The notes beneath the pieces are model-generated. The model saw only the letters and a program-made list of their open reading frames with translations, was not told where the DNA came from and did not search any database. From Paragordius varius (taxonomy: Eukaryota; Nematomorpha): a stretch of 64,000 bases of DNA. Positions 35,365-47,242 of this stretch are shown here, one piece after another; within the stretch, counting starts at the first letter, position 1, and each line of letters begins with the position of its first letter. A program made the translations under genes and the position numbers. The stretch lies in assembly GCA_964247055.1 (NCBI GenBank), contig OZ176058.1:2914001-2978000 (forward strand), in the 5' to 3' direction.

Positions 35365-36421
35365 TGATAGTGAAATATATCAAGATTATCATGGTGTATT
35401 TGGTTTTTGCCCTTACAAGTGATTTAAAAAGGTTTACACTTTAAAGGTAAATGCTCCTTATTAGAAAATGGCCAAATTTACGTACATTTTTATGAATAAT
35501 CTTTTTGTTCACAACTAAATACCCATTTAACTAAAATATATCTTAAATTAGATAAAGAAAAAACAACATTTTATAAAATATTAATCATTAAATGTGGGAT
35601 CCGAAGTCCCAAATTTCCTTTTTAAAATAGGCAAGTTCTCTTAAAATACAAAAGTCGCGAGATTACGCTATAAAATATTTAAATATATACTTGTTGACAT
35701 TAAAAAAAGTTTTTTTCGAAAAAATGCGTATTTTGCCTGAAAATTTCGTTAAGACCACTTCATGTTATTTTGAGGCATGATAAAAAAGATAAAAATACGC
35801 CTTAAGATATTATAAAATGCCATATAATTCCATGATGCTGAACTATTGTCTCAGAATTTTGATTAAAATATTCGTTTGTTAAAATTCATGTAATGCAAAT
35901 TGTTTTATTCACAAAATTTCACCCATAGCAGGAGCTAATTAAAGAGGTAAAAGAAATGTTTAGCGTCATCTAACTATATAAGGTGATATTATAATATCAA
36001 TTCCCTCATCTCTCAAACTAATATGAAGTAGGATACAATAAAATTTTGTTATAAGTTAACTATTCACAAAATAATTATTTTTCGAATATATTAAAATTTA
36101 TGATATTAAAATTTTTACCAGGCTACCATTTTTTTAGAACAATTAGCCCATTTTAAAAGAGAATAATTGGGGAATTAACTAGCTCAGAATTATATAAAAA
36201 TACTACATTGCTTTTATGTAGCTTTTATATATTTTGATATTCTCGAAATGAAGCATTTAGCTTTCACCAAATTTTATTTAACAAATTGTGCACAAATTTT
36301 GCCATTTTTAGCAGTTACTACAACAATTTAATTAAAACCAAAATCATCACGATAATCCTAATACATTTTTGTATCGGAATAAATTTTCATCATATTCTTG
36401 TGGACACTCTGTTCAGCAAGC
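35365..36421. mobile_element. Tc1/mariner-like element (family X)
   Basis: The left part is AGATTATCATGGTGTATTTG then TTTTTGCCCTTAC. The right end is CATCACGATAATCCTAATAC, ATTTTCATCATATTCTTGTG, GACACTCTGTT. Inner blocks (GGGATCCGAAGTCCCAAATT, GAGGTAAAAGAAATGTTTAG) align with the 12-14 kb and 48-49 kb copies. Length is about 1.06 kb, with no transposase frame. Confidence 0.6.
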
Positions 36422-36639
36422 GTTTATAGAAAATGGTTAAATTAATTTTACTTATTCATATTTCGTACTCCACGCTTTTCAGACTTAATACATCTCCCTA
36501 TTATTGCGAAATTCAAAAGTAAAAGACTTTCAATATTATTATAATTTAAGTGCTTTGCTTTTACTGATATAAGTATTTCGTTAGATTTTTTTCAATATTT
36601 ATTAACATTCATAGGCACAAAATATTTTACATAGTGTAC

Positions 36640-37140
36640 ATCGGGAATATAAAACTCGACAAAATAATGCTTTGATAGATTCATAGGATTATCATGGTCC
36701 TTTCGGGCTTTATGAGAAGCAAAAACATATTTCTATACTTTAATCAACATAGATGCCCAAAGGTAGCAAAATTTTGGCTTAAATGACGCAAACTTTAATA
36801 TATTCTAGATGAAATTACAAAATTAATTTTTTTGAAAAAAGCATACTTTTTAAAACTATAATTTAGCCAAAATTTGCTTAAGATGCTTATTTTGTGGTTT
36901 GAAGCATCTTAACAGCGGTATAAAAAACTTAAGATATAACTTTTATATATACTAGGATGGTGAATATCTCATTAAGAAAATAAAAATAGATTTATTCGAC
37001 GCGAAATTTAAGTAGATTTTTGGGGAATATTATAAACTTATTTTAAAAAGAGCAAATCTTTTTATTAAATTTAGTCGTCAAAAAACTGTTTAGCAAAATG
37101 TATAGAATTTAATATCTTATAGTGTTTTTTAATTAACTAA
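36640..37140. mobile_element. partial family X copy
   Basis: AGGATTATCATGGTCCTTTC then GGGCTTTATGAG at 36687 is the family X end. The downstream part is diverged and the other end is not clear. Confidence 0.35.
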
Positions 37141-37583
37141 ACCTACATTTGCAATATATTTTAATAAAATTTGGTTAAACTAATATTGCATATTAATATA
37201 ACTTTATTTAAATACAAAGCAATAATATAACCTTGTTAAATTTGTAAAATATCGGTTTAACAACTTAAATTCGTATGACTTTCCTTTAATATAGATGGCT
37301 GATTTTCAATATCAGAAAAACTCCGAGATACTTTTTTAAATCAAAATATTAGACTCAAAAAAATGCTTTATTATTTTATTTTCATAATATTTATCTAAAC
37401 TACAAATATTTTCTTTGGGTAAAATCTCATTATTTTTTGTTTTATCAATTTCTTTTAGGATGCGAATTTCTGTATTTATGAACGGTTTTCTAAATCATAA
37501 CGATATTAGAATAATTTTTTAGCATAATCTAAATTGTTTTCCTTGATATATTTCATTTGCATATTATTATAAGACATAGTAAT

Positions 37584-37844
37584 GAATTTTTATTGACAAA
37601 ACGTAAAAATATATAAACAAATAATTTTTTTAAATGACAAACATACGTTTTTAATCGCTTATTTTCTGTATAAAACATTGTTAAAAAATGCAAAGTATGA
37701 AACAGATGTTTATTGGTAGGTCAGTAAATTATAAATTTTACAATAGTAATTAATGATATGTTTATGGGAAATTGTAGTTAAATGGTTTTACAAAATAATA
37801 TTTGTCTTATATTTTTAGGTCCGTATAATTTCATTTTTTACTGA
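37584..37844. mobile_element. family A element
   Basis: TTGACAAAACGTAAAAATAT at the left; AATATTTGTCTTATATTTTT, AGGTCCGTATAATTTCATTT, TTTACTG at the right. It lies just 3' of the leader-exon duplicate (minus strand). Confidence 0.7.
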
Positions 37845-37919
37845 AAAATTCGATATGAAATATATAAAACTAAAATTTTGATTCCCTTGTATATTCCATA
37901 CTATATAAAAAAAGGCGCG

Positions 37920-38019
37920 CCTAAATCTTGCATTTGAAATTTATACTTCCACCACTGCGCAAATGGCTGCATTTAAGCGGTTTGACTGGTGTGAAACCTA
38001 ACTCCATGTATGATTCAAT
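37920..38019 (-). pseudogene. decayed duplicate of the leader-like exon at 49.7 kb
   Basis: It starts at a TTTATTTTTAG acceptor and aligns without gaps in frame with the 49.7 kb exon. ESYMELGFTPVKPL and then LRSGGSINFKC correspond to YKELGFQSVKSL and LRSRITINLKC. Similarity continues into the upstream intron (GCAAAATGAACCAATTA against GCAAAATGAACTAATTA). No GT donor follows the homologous part and the frame ends in TAG, so this copy is probably dead. It lies 4.1 kb upstream of the first firm CYC1 exon. Confidence 0.45.
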
Positions 38020-38527
38020 CTAAAAATAAACATTTACTAATTAAAAAAGGTTAATATTTGTATAACGCAAAATGAACCAATTATTTTTTGAATGGGTTTA
38101 TGGTTGTATGTTACCCATATTTATAAAGGACCCTGCATTTATAGATGGATAATTTTTATATGCTACAAAAAAATTAAGCAACTTTGCAACTTTTAATAAT
38201 TTAATTAATTAGGCATCTATTTTTAATAGGTCAATTACTTTTCCAAATATGCTTTAAATTTTATAAAGATAAAGACTGGTGTTGAATATCAACGGCACAA
38301 ATATATATTAAATTAAGAATTTTTATAGATAAAATTAATTCATCGAATGCAAAACACCATATATAGGCAAGAATCGAAAAGATATGCTTTCTATATAAAG
38401 AAGAATATTATTTTTTTATTTTCAAAGGTTATTTAACAAGTTTATAGTAAATAAATTAAATTTCTCTTTAAACCTTAAATTTTTCATTTTATCAATTAAT
38501 ATTTTTTTTATTAAAAAATCTTCTACG

Positions 38528-38530
<3 letters not shown>

Positions 38531-38590
<60 letters not shown>
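38531..38590. repeat. (TA)n microsatellite, longest in the window
   Basis: Perfect alternating TA run of about 60 bp. Confidence 0.9.
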
Positions 38591-38593
<3 letters not shown>

Positions 38594-38961
38594 AATTTGT
38601 ATTAATTTACCTGAATCTACTTTTCTAAAAGCAGAAATTTTAAATAATTAGTAAAACTTCAGTTTGCAATCTTCAGTTGTGTTATAAAAAGTATTTAAGA
38701 TTAACATTAGACGAATCTTTAATTTGTAAAAGCCCAAACCACATAATTTAAAAATTATGGTTAAAAATTGTGTAGTTAACAAATATTAAAAACACACTTT
38801 ATAAAGATTAAAGATTTATTATATATTATAAATTAGTGATTTGAAAAAATTATTACTTGTCTTTATATAAGATGGTTTACAGTAACAACCGTAAACAATT
38901 TAAAGATATATTAATAAACACACATACACTTTCAAATGGTTTTCCTACTTTATCTATTTAT

Positions 38962-39222
38962 ATATAATTAATTTTAAAATTACACGGACAAATCCGATAT
39001 TTTATATAAAAGACAGCCATAGTTTATACTTGATTTTTGAAATATAAGTGTTTGTTCTAAACTACATAATATAAAATGGAGATGTAAAATGGTAACACAA
39101 TCCTTTATATATTTTACGATTCTAATTAAAGGATTTTAGTAGAATATATATTTTATAAAAGTATGGTTGTCTGAAAAAGGTTTTCATATTTTAGGCTTTC
39201 TCCGTATAATTTAATTTTACGA
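38962..39222. mobile_element. family A element
   Basis: AATTACACGGACAAATCC, AAAGACAGCCATAGTTT at the left; GTATGGTTGTCTGAAAAAGG, CTCCGTATAATTTAATTTTA-C at the right. Confidence 0.6.
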
Positions 39223-39399
39223 GTTTAAATTTACATCTCTATTCCCTCTTTTGCAACGTAAAATAATGAATTATATTAAATAATTTATTTAATCTATACG
39301 TTTATCAGTAAAATTATAATTTTATTTACTTACTTAATTGATCTTAGTGTGTTACATAAAAAATAATCAATCCGATTATCATTGTTTGGAATAATTTAG

Positions 39400-39972
39400 G
39401 ATTAATATTTTTAAATTTTTTAGGGCAAATTAGGTATCTAAATACTTCAGAATAAATTTAATTTAATATTTTAGAATAACTACAGAAGGAAACGGTCCCA
39501 ATTTGAATTTATGATTCTATCCAAATAAAAATTATATAAATAAGCTAAAATATCTAAACAAAATTTCGTTTTAAAAATTTCATGTCAAACTACTCTGGCA
39601 TCATTTTTATTCTGCAAAATTTTTGCAAAATATCGTCCTCATTAAATTTAAGGGTAAAATTGAAGCTAATTTTTTATTTAAATTATATTTAACATTGATA
39701 GAAATAGAAAAAGTATTTTGTATAATTTTTCAATTTCATTGGACAGATATGACGTTGACTATTTTTTAACCTTACGGTTTTAGCTTAAAGTAATATATTT
39801 TGATTAAAGTTTTTCATACGGTTAATAATGTTATATGTGCAAATTTTTCCATAGTTCGATTCCTTCCATATTTTTTAATGAATTTAAATTTAAACAGGCC
39901 TGGGGTATTCAACTACCCCAGATTGAATCAAAGGACTAAAATGAATGTGTTGTTTCCAAGTGTTAATATTTC
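39400..39972. mobile_element. TTAA-target element copy
   Basis: GGTATCTAAATACTTC, AGGAAACGGTCCCAATTTGA, GTCAAACTACTCTGGCATCA, TTTAAGGGTAAAATTG, then GGCCTGGGGTATTCAACTAC, AACTACCCCAGATTG and AATGTGTTGTTTCCAAGTGT-TAA give the full module order of the family. Confidence 0.6.
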
Positions 39973-40689
39973 TTTTCTTTTTATAAAAACTGAAATCACA
40001 TAGTTCAATTGTAAATTTAAAATATATATAATATATAGATGGCCTATTTTTTCCTTCTCCGATAAGAAAATATCAAGAATTTTAGCTTATTTTGTAATTT
40101 TCATTCTATGCATATGATCAAAAAAAATTAAGTCAATAGCTTTTTCGATTTTATAATGTAAAATTTTCATGCATATATTTTAATATATTTTCATAAAATT
40201 TCTTATTATACATATTTGTTTGCACACTGTGTATTAATTTTTGGACCCAAATGTTCCTTTATATACACAAATTATACTTTAACCAAAGTTTTATAACAAT
40301 ACTTTTTAAAATAAACAAGACTTTTTTAATGAAAGATAAATATAAAATTTATTTTATAAGTGTGTTAAATTAACCCAATTAAAATACGAATATTCTGAAT
40401 CGATATAATTTAGCAAAAAAAATAATTTAACTCTTGCATTTTTATTACCATATGTGCTGTAATTTAAAGATGTTTTAATTTATGATCAATTAAGTTAGAT
40501 TGTTAAATTTTGCTTTTTCCGCTGATGTTGATATAATATCTATATGGAATATATATTCCAATAGTCGTATTTTTTTGGGGATTTATTACACAATTTTATA
40601 TAAAAAATATATTTTAGTCTTGATATATTGATTATAATTCATCGTTTTGGCGTGCCAATGAATATCTAAATTGGTAAAACACTTAAAAA

Positions 40690-40765
40690 AGGTAAAGGTA
40701 TGTTCTTAAAAAATTTGGTTGTCTTTTAGTTTTGACGTTTTTTCTAAAATTCATTTTTTAACACT
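40690..40765. mobile_element. family A right end
   Basis: GGTATGTTCTTAAAAAATTT, GGTTGTCTTTTAGTTTTGAC, GTTTTTTCTAAAATTCATTT, TTTAAC. The left end is not clear. Confidence 0.4.
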
Positions 40766-41094
40766 TTATTACCTTTTAAGGTTTCTACCTAAGAGCGATT
40801 TTCAAATAAAATATATCTTAGAAACCATCTGTAATATTGGGCCAATTACAATATATACATTTTATGACCTATTAATCCAAAAAATGTCATTTAAAGATTA
40901 GGTACCCAAATATATTTTGTTTAATTGCTAAATAGTCAAATAAAAAGATATAATAAAAAATAATAAGATACTTAAGTTATTTACCTTGGATAGCTTTCTA
41001 AGACGAAAATCAATTATGGCTAAAAATTTATAATAAAATTAAAAATATGTATTTTATGGCTTTTTAAGTACATTTATATACAGTTTTAAGTCTC

Positions 41095-41264
41095 CTTTTT
41101 CCTTTTTGTTTAAGGGTAAGGACTTAAATTATATCCGGACTTGTGACGGCTTTAACATTCTCCTGCCCAGGGCTGACAGTGATGAAAAAATTGCGTAGTT
41201 CCGGGGTTCGAACTCTCGCACGTAGTGTAAGAGTCCGGTGCTCCTACTATACCAAGCGCATTAT
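41095..41264 (-). mobile_element. tRNA-Lys-like SINE, better preserved copy
   Basis: Read on the minus strand: GCGCTTGGTATAGTAGGAGC (box A), GGACTCTTACACTACG (lysine-type CTT anticodon-loop look), GAGAGTTCGAACCCC (box B). A unique body follows (TCATCACTGTCAGCCCTGGG) and a tail TTTAAGTCCTTACCCTTAAA, then A-rich. Internal promoter boxes plus a shared tail make it a SINE rather than a tRNA gene. Confidence 0.7.
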
Positions 41265-41371
41265 TTTGTAAAAATATTTTAATATATGTTTTAATCATTT
41301 TAAACTTTTTGACGCCGAATATTTTTTCAAATCATTAAATTATAATTAATTTTGACAGAAGATAAAAAAAT

Positions 41372-41445
41372 TACAGTAAAAATTGAAATTATACGGACAA
41401 TTAAATATTTTTTTCCAAAAGACAATCATGCTTTATTAATCTTCC
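41372..41445 (+). mobile_element. family A left end
   Basis: TTACAGTAAAAATTGAAATT then ATACGGACAA and AAAAGACAATCATGCTTT. No matching right end follows. Confidence 0.55.
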
Positions 41446-41654
41446 TAATCCTGATACAAGCTCTGATTCTCCTTCTATTAAGTAATAAGGTGCGTATTGA
41501 AAAACAACAAAACATTGAATAAACAAATTTTTCCCTTATTTTTTTCTAACTCTTGTGTAAATTGCTCAACTATAGTATGAAATAAGCTACCATTAAAATG
41601 CATACTGTGTTTATTTATTTTAATATTAATGTCTAATAGTATAACATAACATTA

Positions 41655-41790
41655 TATCCCTAGTCGACCCAACCCCCGACGCAACTAAACGGCTGTCACT
41701 GAACCACCATTGACTCGTATATGTAAGGGCAGCAAGCAACGTCTTTTGTGGACAGTGGCGATGTGGGTCTGCTACACCCTGATAAAAATT
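41655..41790. other. GC-rich repeat-like island, SINE or hAT end fragment
   Basis: CCCTAGTCGACCCAACCCCC at the left and GTGGGTCTGCTACACCCTG at the right bound a stretch with unusual GC. On the minus strand it starts CAGGGTGTAGCAGACCC and contains TGGTTCAGTGA and GGGTTGGGTCGAC, weakly like boxes A and B. I see no second copy in this window. Confidence 0.3.
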
Positions 41791-41814
41791 ATATCTTTTA
41801 TTTAAAAGTTTTTA

Positions 41815-42036
41815 ATCTGCATTTCCTTTCTACCAGCCTAATCTAAAAATTCGAAAAACTATTCCCTTCACCAATGAAGGTAACAATAGTGTTGACTCCT
41901 AAGCTTTTTTGGCACGGTATTTATTGGCTTCAAAGTTATTTTAAAAATATTAAATTTTATCTATTCTCCATTTGATTGGTGAATGCATGCAGCCTTTTAT
42001 ATTTTTTAAGATTAGGCTGGTAGGAAGAAAATGGAG
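41815..42036. mobile_element. short inverted-repeat element (family H)
   Basis: TTTCCTTTCTACCAGCCTAA-TCT at the left is inverted as AGATTAGGCTGGTAGGAAG at the right. It is about 220 bp and non-coding. It is a single copy in this window. Confidence 0.55.
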
Positions 42037-42189
42037 TTGAAAGCTTTGTAAATACTAATAATTATTTTCACAAAATTTTTTTTAAAATTTAATAAAAGAG
42101 ATAATAGTGCTGGTAAATATTATTTATATTTTTCTAAATGCTTCTCATCTGATAAGCATAAATAGTTCATCAAATTGTGATGCAACTAG

Positions 42190-42605
42190 TTCTATAATTT
42201 AGGAAAATAATTTCATGATAACGATAGACAAATTTCTGCCATTCGAGTTTTTTAATTTTCTGATACCTACTTTCTTTTTAACATGAAACTAAATTTTACT
42301 ATTTCTCTAAAATTTGACTCTCTTATAATTATGCGCACTCTTAATCAACATTTTACTAGAAATATTTATTAAATATACAACAAATGATCATTAGTTATAT
42401 ATCATGGAAAAAGGAATGAAAACTCTATATACATAATATGTTTTACATCAATAAAGCGACAAACCCGCGAAGCGAAGGCGTTTTTATTAATAAATATATT
42501 CTTAAAACTAATGGTGAAAATAGCTCATACTTTGTGTAAATGGCAATGAATGTCTAAAATAGGTAACACAAAAAAGTTTTTTTGATACTTAGTCATTTTT
42601 AATTT
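42190..42605 (-). mobile_element. family C interspersed repeat, second copy
   Basis: On the minus strand: TTAGACATTCATTGCCATTT, GAGCTATTTTCACCATTAG, GCCTTCGCTTCGCGGGTTTG, ATCAGAAAATTAAAAAACTC, GAATGGCAG. These are the same landmarks as at 27.7 kb. The CpG-rich core stands out in otherwise AT-rich DNA. Confidence 0.6.
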
Positions 42606-43266
42606 TTTGATTTATAAAAATTACCAGCGTATCAATATTAATTATTTTATTAGAAGGCTTATAATATTAAAATTTAGAGACCGATCATAAATAAAGTTAG
42701 GCATTCTTGATCTTTTACCCATTATGTAATAAATGTTTAGTTATAATCCATTTTACTATATAATAGACTTATTTTAATAATGAATTTATTAAAAAGCATA
42801 TTTCTATTCCAAAGCATTAGACTGAGTTAAGTGTGTGTTATTCCAATTAAATCGATCTTATAAATTCGAACATATAAGTTTGATTCAATGTTACAAAAGC
42901 ATTACAAATACTTTTGCTTCAGAAATTCCAATATGAAATAAATTAATTCATGTCGGTTGATAAAGAAATTGGGTTTTTTGTAATTTTTTTAAATGACCCA
43001 TGATTTTGTTGAAAACACTTTTGAATTAAGTTTAAATTAACTTGTAAAACATTAGTTGAATTATTATTAAAAAGCTTAAGATATTGTTAAATTTAATAGA
43101 ATTATATATTACACCATATTCTAAATTACAACGAGTATTGGTTTCCCAATTAAAATTTTTTTGTTACTAGGCCAGAGAAGGAGACATGTTCAGCTAAAAA
43201 AACTTAATTTTGATTGTTCTCTCATAATTTATAGAAAAATTTTTTAAAGCAATTTTTTTATAATTT

Positions 43267-43513
43267 TACAGTAATTATTAAAAAATTACGGACAAAAAAT
43301 AAAAGACGATTATTTTTGATAAAAAAAATTTTAACCTTGATTTAATATATTCAATTAGATATTCAAAAAACAAGAGTGTTACCATTTTATACCTCTATTT
43401 TTGCGACCAAATATGTTCGAACTAACAAAATGAAAGGGTAAGGTTGTCGTCAAGAAAAAATTTCAATTTTTTTAATTTTTACGTGTTGTCTGTATAATTT
43501 AATTTTTTACTAT
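43267..43513. mobile_element. family A element
   Basis: TACAGTAATTATTAAAAAAT, TACGGACAAAAAATAAAAGA at the left; ACGTGTTGTCTGTATAATTT, AATTTTTTACTATA at the right. Confidence 0.65.
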
Positions 43514-43744
43514 ATGAATTTTTGTAAGTCCACGTTATTATAGATTTTAATATTGTTGATTATTTCCAAATCTTAAATATATATTTGGGAAGATGTTTTT
43601 TTATAATTAAATAATTAGATATTTTAAATATATCAAAAGTAGTAGGCAAATTAAATATAAAAAATAAATGTAAGATGAATTTATTTTATATGATAGTTTG
43701 ATATAATAATCGATAAAAAAATTTTAAAGACATTTTATTATAAA

Positions 43745-43905
43745 CTATAGAAAATTTACAGATAAAACGTAAAAGAACAAATATTTTCTGCTAAAGGCCA
43801 TATTTTAAAAATTTTTTCAAAATTTGACTTATTGAAAAATAGTAAATAAAGATATTAATACACTTAATTAGATTATTTAAAATTATATATTTCATGGTGT
43901 GAAGC
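43745..43905 (+). mobile_element. family A left part, next to the palindrome
   Basis: TTTACAGATAAAACGTAAAA, GAACAAATATTTTCTG, AAAGGCCATATTTT, then the family's inner sequence (AAAGATATTAATACAC). Confidence 0.4.
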
Positions 43906-43924
43906 AAAAAATAAATATGAATTA

Positions 43925-45085
43925 TATCTCATTCGATAGACAAACGCTTCAGGATAATGAATATCGAAATGATATATGGGGTTAAAATATAAGAAAAATA
44001 GTTATTTCAATTATTTTGTTGGCCAAAATAAAAAAATCGCATTTTTATCGCATATCAGGTCAAAATAAATTAAATACAATAGAAGAAAACGTATCAACTA
44101 ACTTTTATTTGTGTTAATATAGTACAAGAATAATTTTAAATGAAAATTTTATCAACAAAGATTTCACATTTTTTTGGATGGTTCCAGAAGGAGGCAAAAA
44201 TGGCACCTTATTTGAATGATAAAAACTTATTAATATTCGTAAAAGTTTTTAATTTATATTAAAAACATTATATATTGATTCTATAAATAGAAATTACCCA
44301 ATATATCGCCTTCAAAAAAATCATGATTTATATTAAAAAGAAAATTTTTAGATAAATTTCATTAAAGCGGAAGCTGCGCATAATTTGTACAAAACATTCA
44401 AAATATATATTAAAATATTTCCCTACAATTCGATGCAGAAAAAAGATCTAACTCAGTTTTTTAATTTGGGGAATTTTTATGCCCTAAAGCCGGTAAAAGC
44501 CAAAATGATGCCGAAAATATAATATCAAGCTTTCCGGGTAAAAAATTCTTTAAATCGACTTGAGATGATAGATCTTTTTTCTACATCGAATTGCACAAAA
44601 AAATTTATAATAGAGATTGAATGTTTTGTATAAATTATGCACGGCTTCCGCTTTGGTCGAAAATTTTTTTATATAAAGCTTAAAATTTTTTGAAGGCGAT
44701 ATAATGGGTAATTGCTATGTATAGAGTTAATGTATGATTCTTTTAACAAATATTCATCACCGCATATTAATAAGTTTTATGATTCAAATTTGACTACAAG
44801 CGATTTTATTCTTAAATATGTTTCTGGGACCTTCCGAAAAAATGCCAAATCTTTGTTAATGTTTTGTGTTTATAATTATCTTAGCTATATTAAATTAAAA
44901 TAGTTGGGTGTGCATCTATTGTATTTAATTATATTGACCCAATATGCAAAAAAATAATTACAATTTGTGATTTTGGTAATAACAGAAATATTGAATTTCC
45001 TTTTTTTTCTAGTATATTAACCGCGTATATAATTTCGATATTCATTATACTAAGGCTTTTAGCTATCAAATGATATATGAATCAT
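43925..45085. repeat. long near-palindrome, arms about 570 bp
   Basis: Left-arm blocks GATAATGAATATCGAAATGA, TAAATTAAATACAATAGAAG, AATTACCCAATATATCGCCT, AAGCGGAAGCTGCGCATAAT and TCGATGCAGAAAAAAGATCT recur inverted in the right arm (AGATCTTTTTTCTACATCGA, ATTATGCACGGCTTCCGC, AGGCGATATAATGGGTAATT, GATATTCATTATAC). The centre is near 44.5 kb. The 63-codon frame at 44712-44903 lies in one arm and is not conserved as a gene. It could be a foldback element or a source of hairpin RNA. Confidence 0.65.
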
Positions 45086-45174
45086 TAACCTTTATTTTTA
45101 ATCCCCATTTTTGCTGCGCAATATAATATTTGTGGATAAAATCAAGATACAAAAAAATATATCAGTTTGAAAAA

Positions 45175-45235
45175 TACTTGTTTAAGTTCTAACATATTCT
45201 CTGTATAACTTAATTTTACTTTAATTTAACCAGAT
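45175..45235. mobile_element. family A right-end remnant
   Basis: ACATATTCTCTGTATAACTT then AATTTTACTTTA. The left end was not found. Confidence 0.3.
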
Positions 45236-45963
45236 ATATAAAATCAACCTATAATAAACCTTTTAATCAGGCGTGCGGGAGGAATATTTAAATAAAATTC
45301 GCTTTTAACACTCTATACCTTCTGAATTAATTCACAAAAGAATTAATATTAATTACATTTTTAAATGAGCTTACAATGGCCCTTTAAGCTCATTATTAAA
45401 AATGCTTATCGTCCTATTTTTCGGTTGCAAAATATTTTGTTAAACTTTTGCTTCTGGATAATACTGGTTAATCTTTTTTAAATGGAATTGGTGCTATCTA
45501 AATTTTAGATCCAACTTACAATATTGTATATATTAAAACCTTTTTATTTTAAATTTTATAACGTTTTCATATTTTAGTCAAAATACTTTTGTGTTTTATA
45601 AGAGTGTGCTCTGGATTATTAATTACTCTAAAATTCATTCGTCATATATATACATTCAAAAGTTATGTATATGTAAAATTAAACAAAAACTTAAAATCAA
45701 GGCTAGTTAAAAAACTAATAGTCATTCATTTTTCGATACAAAATGCTTTGAATGGTTTAAATTCAAACTCCATATATTTTGGATCTAAAATGCGGTTCGG
45801 GAGATGTATTGATCTCTTTAGTAGATAAATATATATAAATATATCACCAAATATTTAATAGTATTGTAGTATATGGATATATTAACAACATGATCGGTAA
45901 AAAATCGTTTAAAATTCTAGAAGTTTCTAGAAAGAAAAAATTTTCAAGTTTTTAATGCCATTA

Positions 45964-47242
45964 TTATCCCATTAAAGCAAATCGAAAAATCTCATTAGCA
46001 ATGAGATAGGAAGCTCCGCCACGTTTCAGCAAAAATATGTGGATAAAAGGAAGCGAATTATCTGAGTTTTCCAGCTAAAATTATAGAGTAAAAAAATTAA
46101 AAAAATATTAGGTAAAACTAATATACTATATAGATTTTAAATAAGATAGCCATACTTATTAATACTGATTTTTTACAAAAACTATTGGCTATGGGAATAT
46201 AATAAAAGTATTTAAAAATAAGGGCTGTCTTTTTTAAAATTTACGTTTAATTTTCATATAATTTTAAATTGTAAAAATTTAAAAACAAAAAGTTAGTCAT
46301 ATTTTTTTAAAAACCTTATAGTTTTGGGTTGCATGCCTATAAGGATATAATTTGGCAACACATTAATTTGAATAAACATACATCAAAAATGCAATCATTT
46401 GGTGATCAGGTTAAAAAAGTTTGGATCATATAATAAAAAATACTTTTCTTTTTAGAATATCCCGTAAAAAACCGACATAACGTAAAAAAGAGATAAAGCT
46501 TCTTATAGACAATTATACAGTTAACCTTAACATCAAATATATATGCACCTTTTTGCATCCAAAAACAATAGGTTATATATAATTTCAAGGTTATGAAAAG
46601 TATGGTTATCTTTAAGAAATATGTCTCTTTTTTAGTATTTAGGTTTGGTTTTGTATTTTAATTTTTACTGTAGTAATTTAGAAGTAAACGTAAATACCTT
46701 TAAAGAACCCCCGACTACTATTGTAATATCCTCAGGCATAACAATTTGAACGTCCATAAATTTAACATCGGGTGCATATTTTGGAATAGTCTATGAAATT
46801 AAAAATAAAAAATTCAATTAAATTTGGTTTACACTATAAATTATCAATAAATTTAATAGAGAAATATTTTTATTTTGTTAAAGGCTAAATTAATAAAATT
46901 TAGGAATAACTACTGTTTAAGACTATCATTTACCATTTTATTATGACATAAATATATATAATTTGTATACGCTAAGTTTGGATTGAATATCATTTAAGCC
47001 ATAAAAGCTATTTCCTTCGTATGTCAAAACAGATTCGGGTGTCTATAATTAATATATATTAGGCATTTTTATAAATCTAAAAAAAATATGCAAATTTTAT
47101 ATTCATAAAAAATAAAAAAACTTTTTACATATAAAGATTTTAAATTTTCCGGGTTGGTAGCAGCATTGGTGTAGTAACAACGTACAAATTGTTCTCCGAT
47201 TTGCTTAACCTGTTCATGAGCGGATGCCGCATTCATAGCCAT
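45964..47242 (-). CDS. NTF2: nuclear transport factor 2 (NTF2) family protein, 4 exons
   Basis: Exons in reading order are 47242-47129, 47042-46971, 46790-46698 and 46074-45964. All junctions are phase 0 and the protein is 129 aa, against about 127 aa for NTF2. The order of conserved elements is the family's: IGEQFVRCYYTNAA (helix), SVLTYEGNSFYGLNDIQSKL (matching the LTWEGQ.F.G region), VQIVMPEDITIVVGGSLK and PFIHIFLLKRGG, and the C-terminal ANEIFRFALMG, which corresponds to TNDMFRLALHNFG. NTF2 is a homodimer that carries Ran-GDP into the nucleus through the pore. The loop before PFIHIF is divergent, so Ran binding is inferred from the family, not seen. Start: ATG at 47242, with a second in-frame ATG two codons on. 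Introns are 86, 180 and 623 bp; the last contains short Tc1-like debris. Confidence 0.88.
46095..46270. mobile_element. family A remnant in NTF2 intron 3
   Basis: AAATAAGATAGCCATACTT at the left; AGGGCTGTCTTTTTTAAAAT, TTACGTTTAATTTTCATATA at the right. Confidence 0.4.
46440..46673. mobile_element. family A element in NTF2 intron 3
   Basis: CCGACATAACGTAAAAAAGA at the left; AGTATGGTTATCTTTAAGAA, TTTTAATTTTTACTGTA at the right, 25 bp from the exon 3 donor. Confidence 0.55.

Noticed and set aside
41185-41255. tRNA gene
   Set aside because: Boxes A and B are good, but the arms do not fold cleanly and a body and tail are shared with the copy at 3.45 kb. It is a SINE.
44712-44903. 63-codon frame in the right arm of the palindrome
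   Set aside because: The inverse arm does not keep it open, and it has no family resemblance.
26620-46074. A functional operon or cluster of mitochondrial genes (PAM16, CYC1)
   Set aside because: PAM16 and CYC1 are on opposite strands with 6 kb of unrelated DNA between them. Shared compartment alone is not evidence of a cluster.
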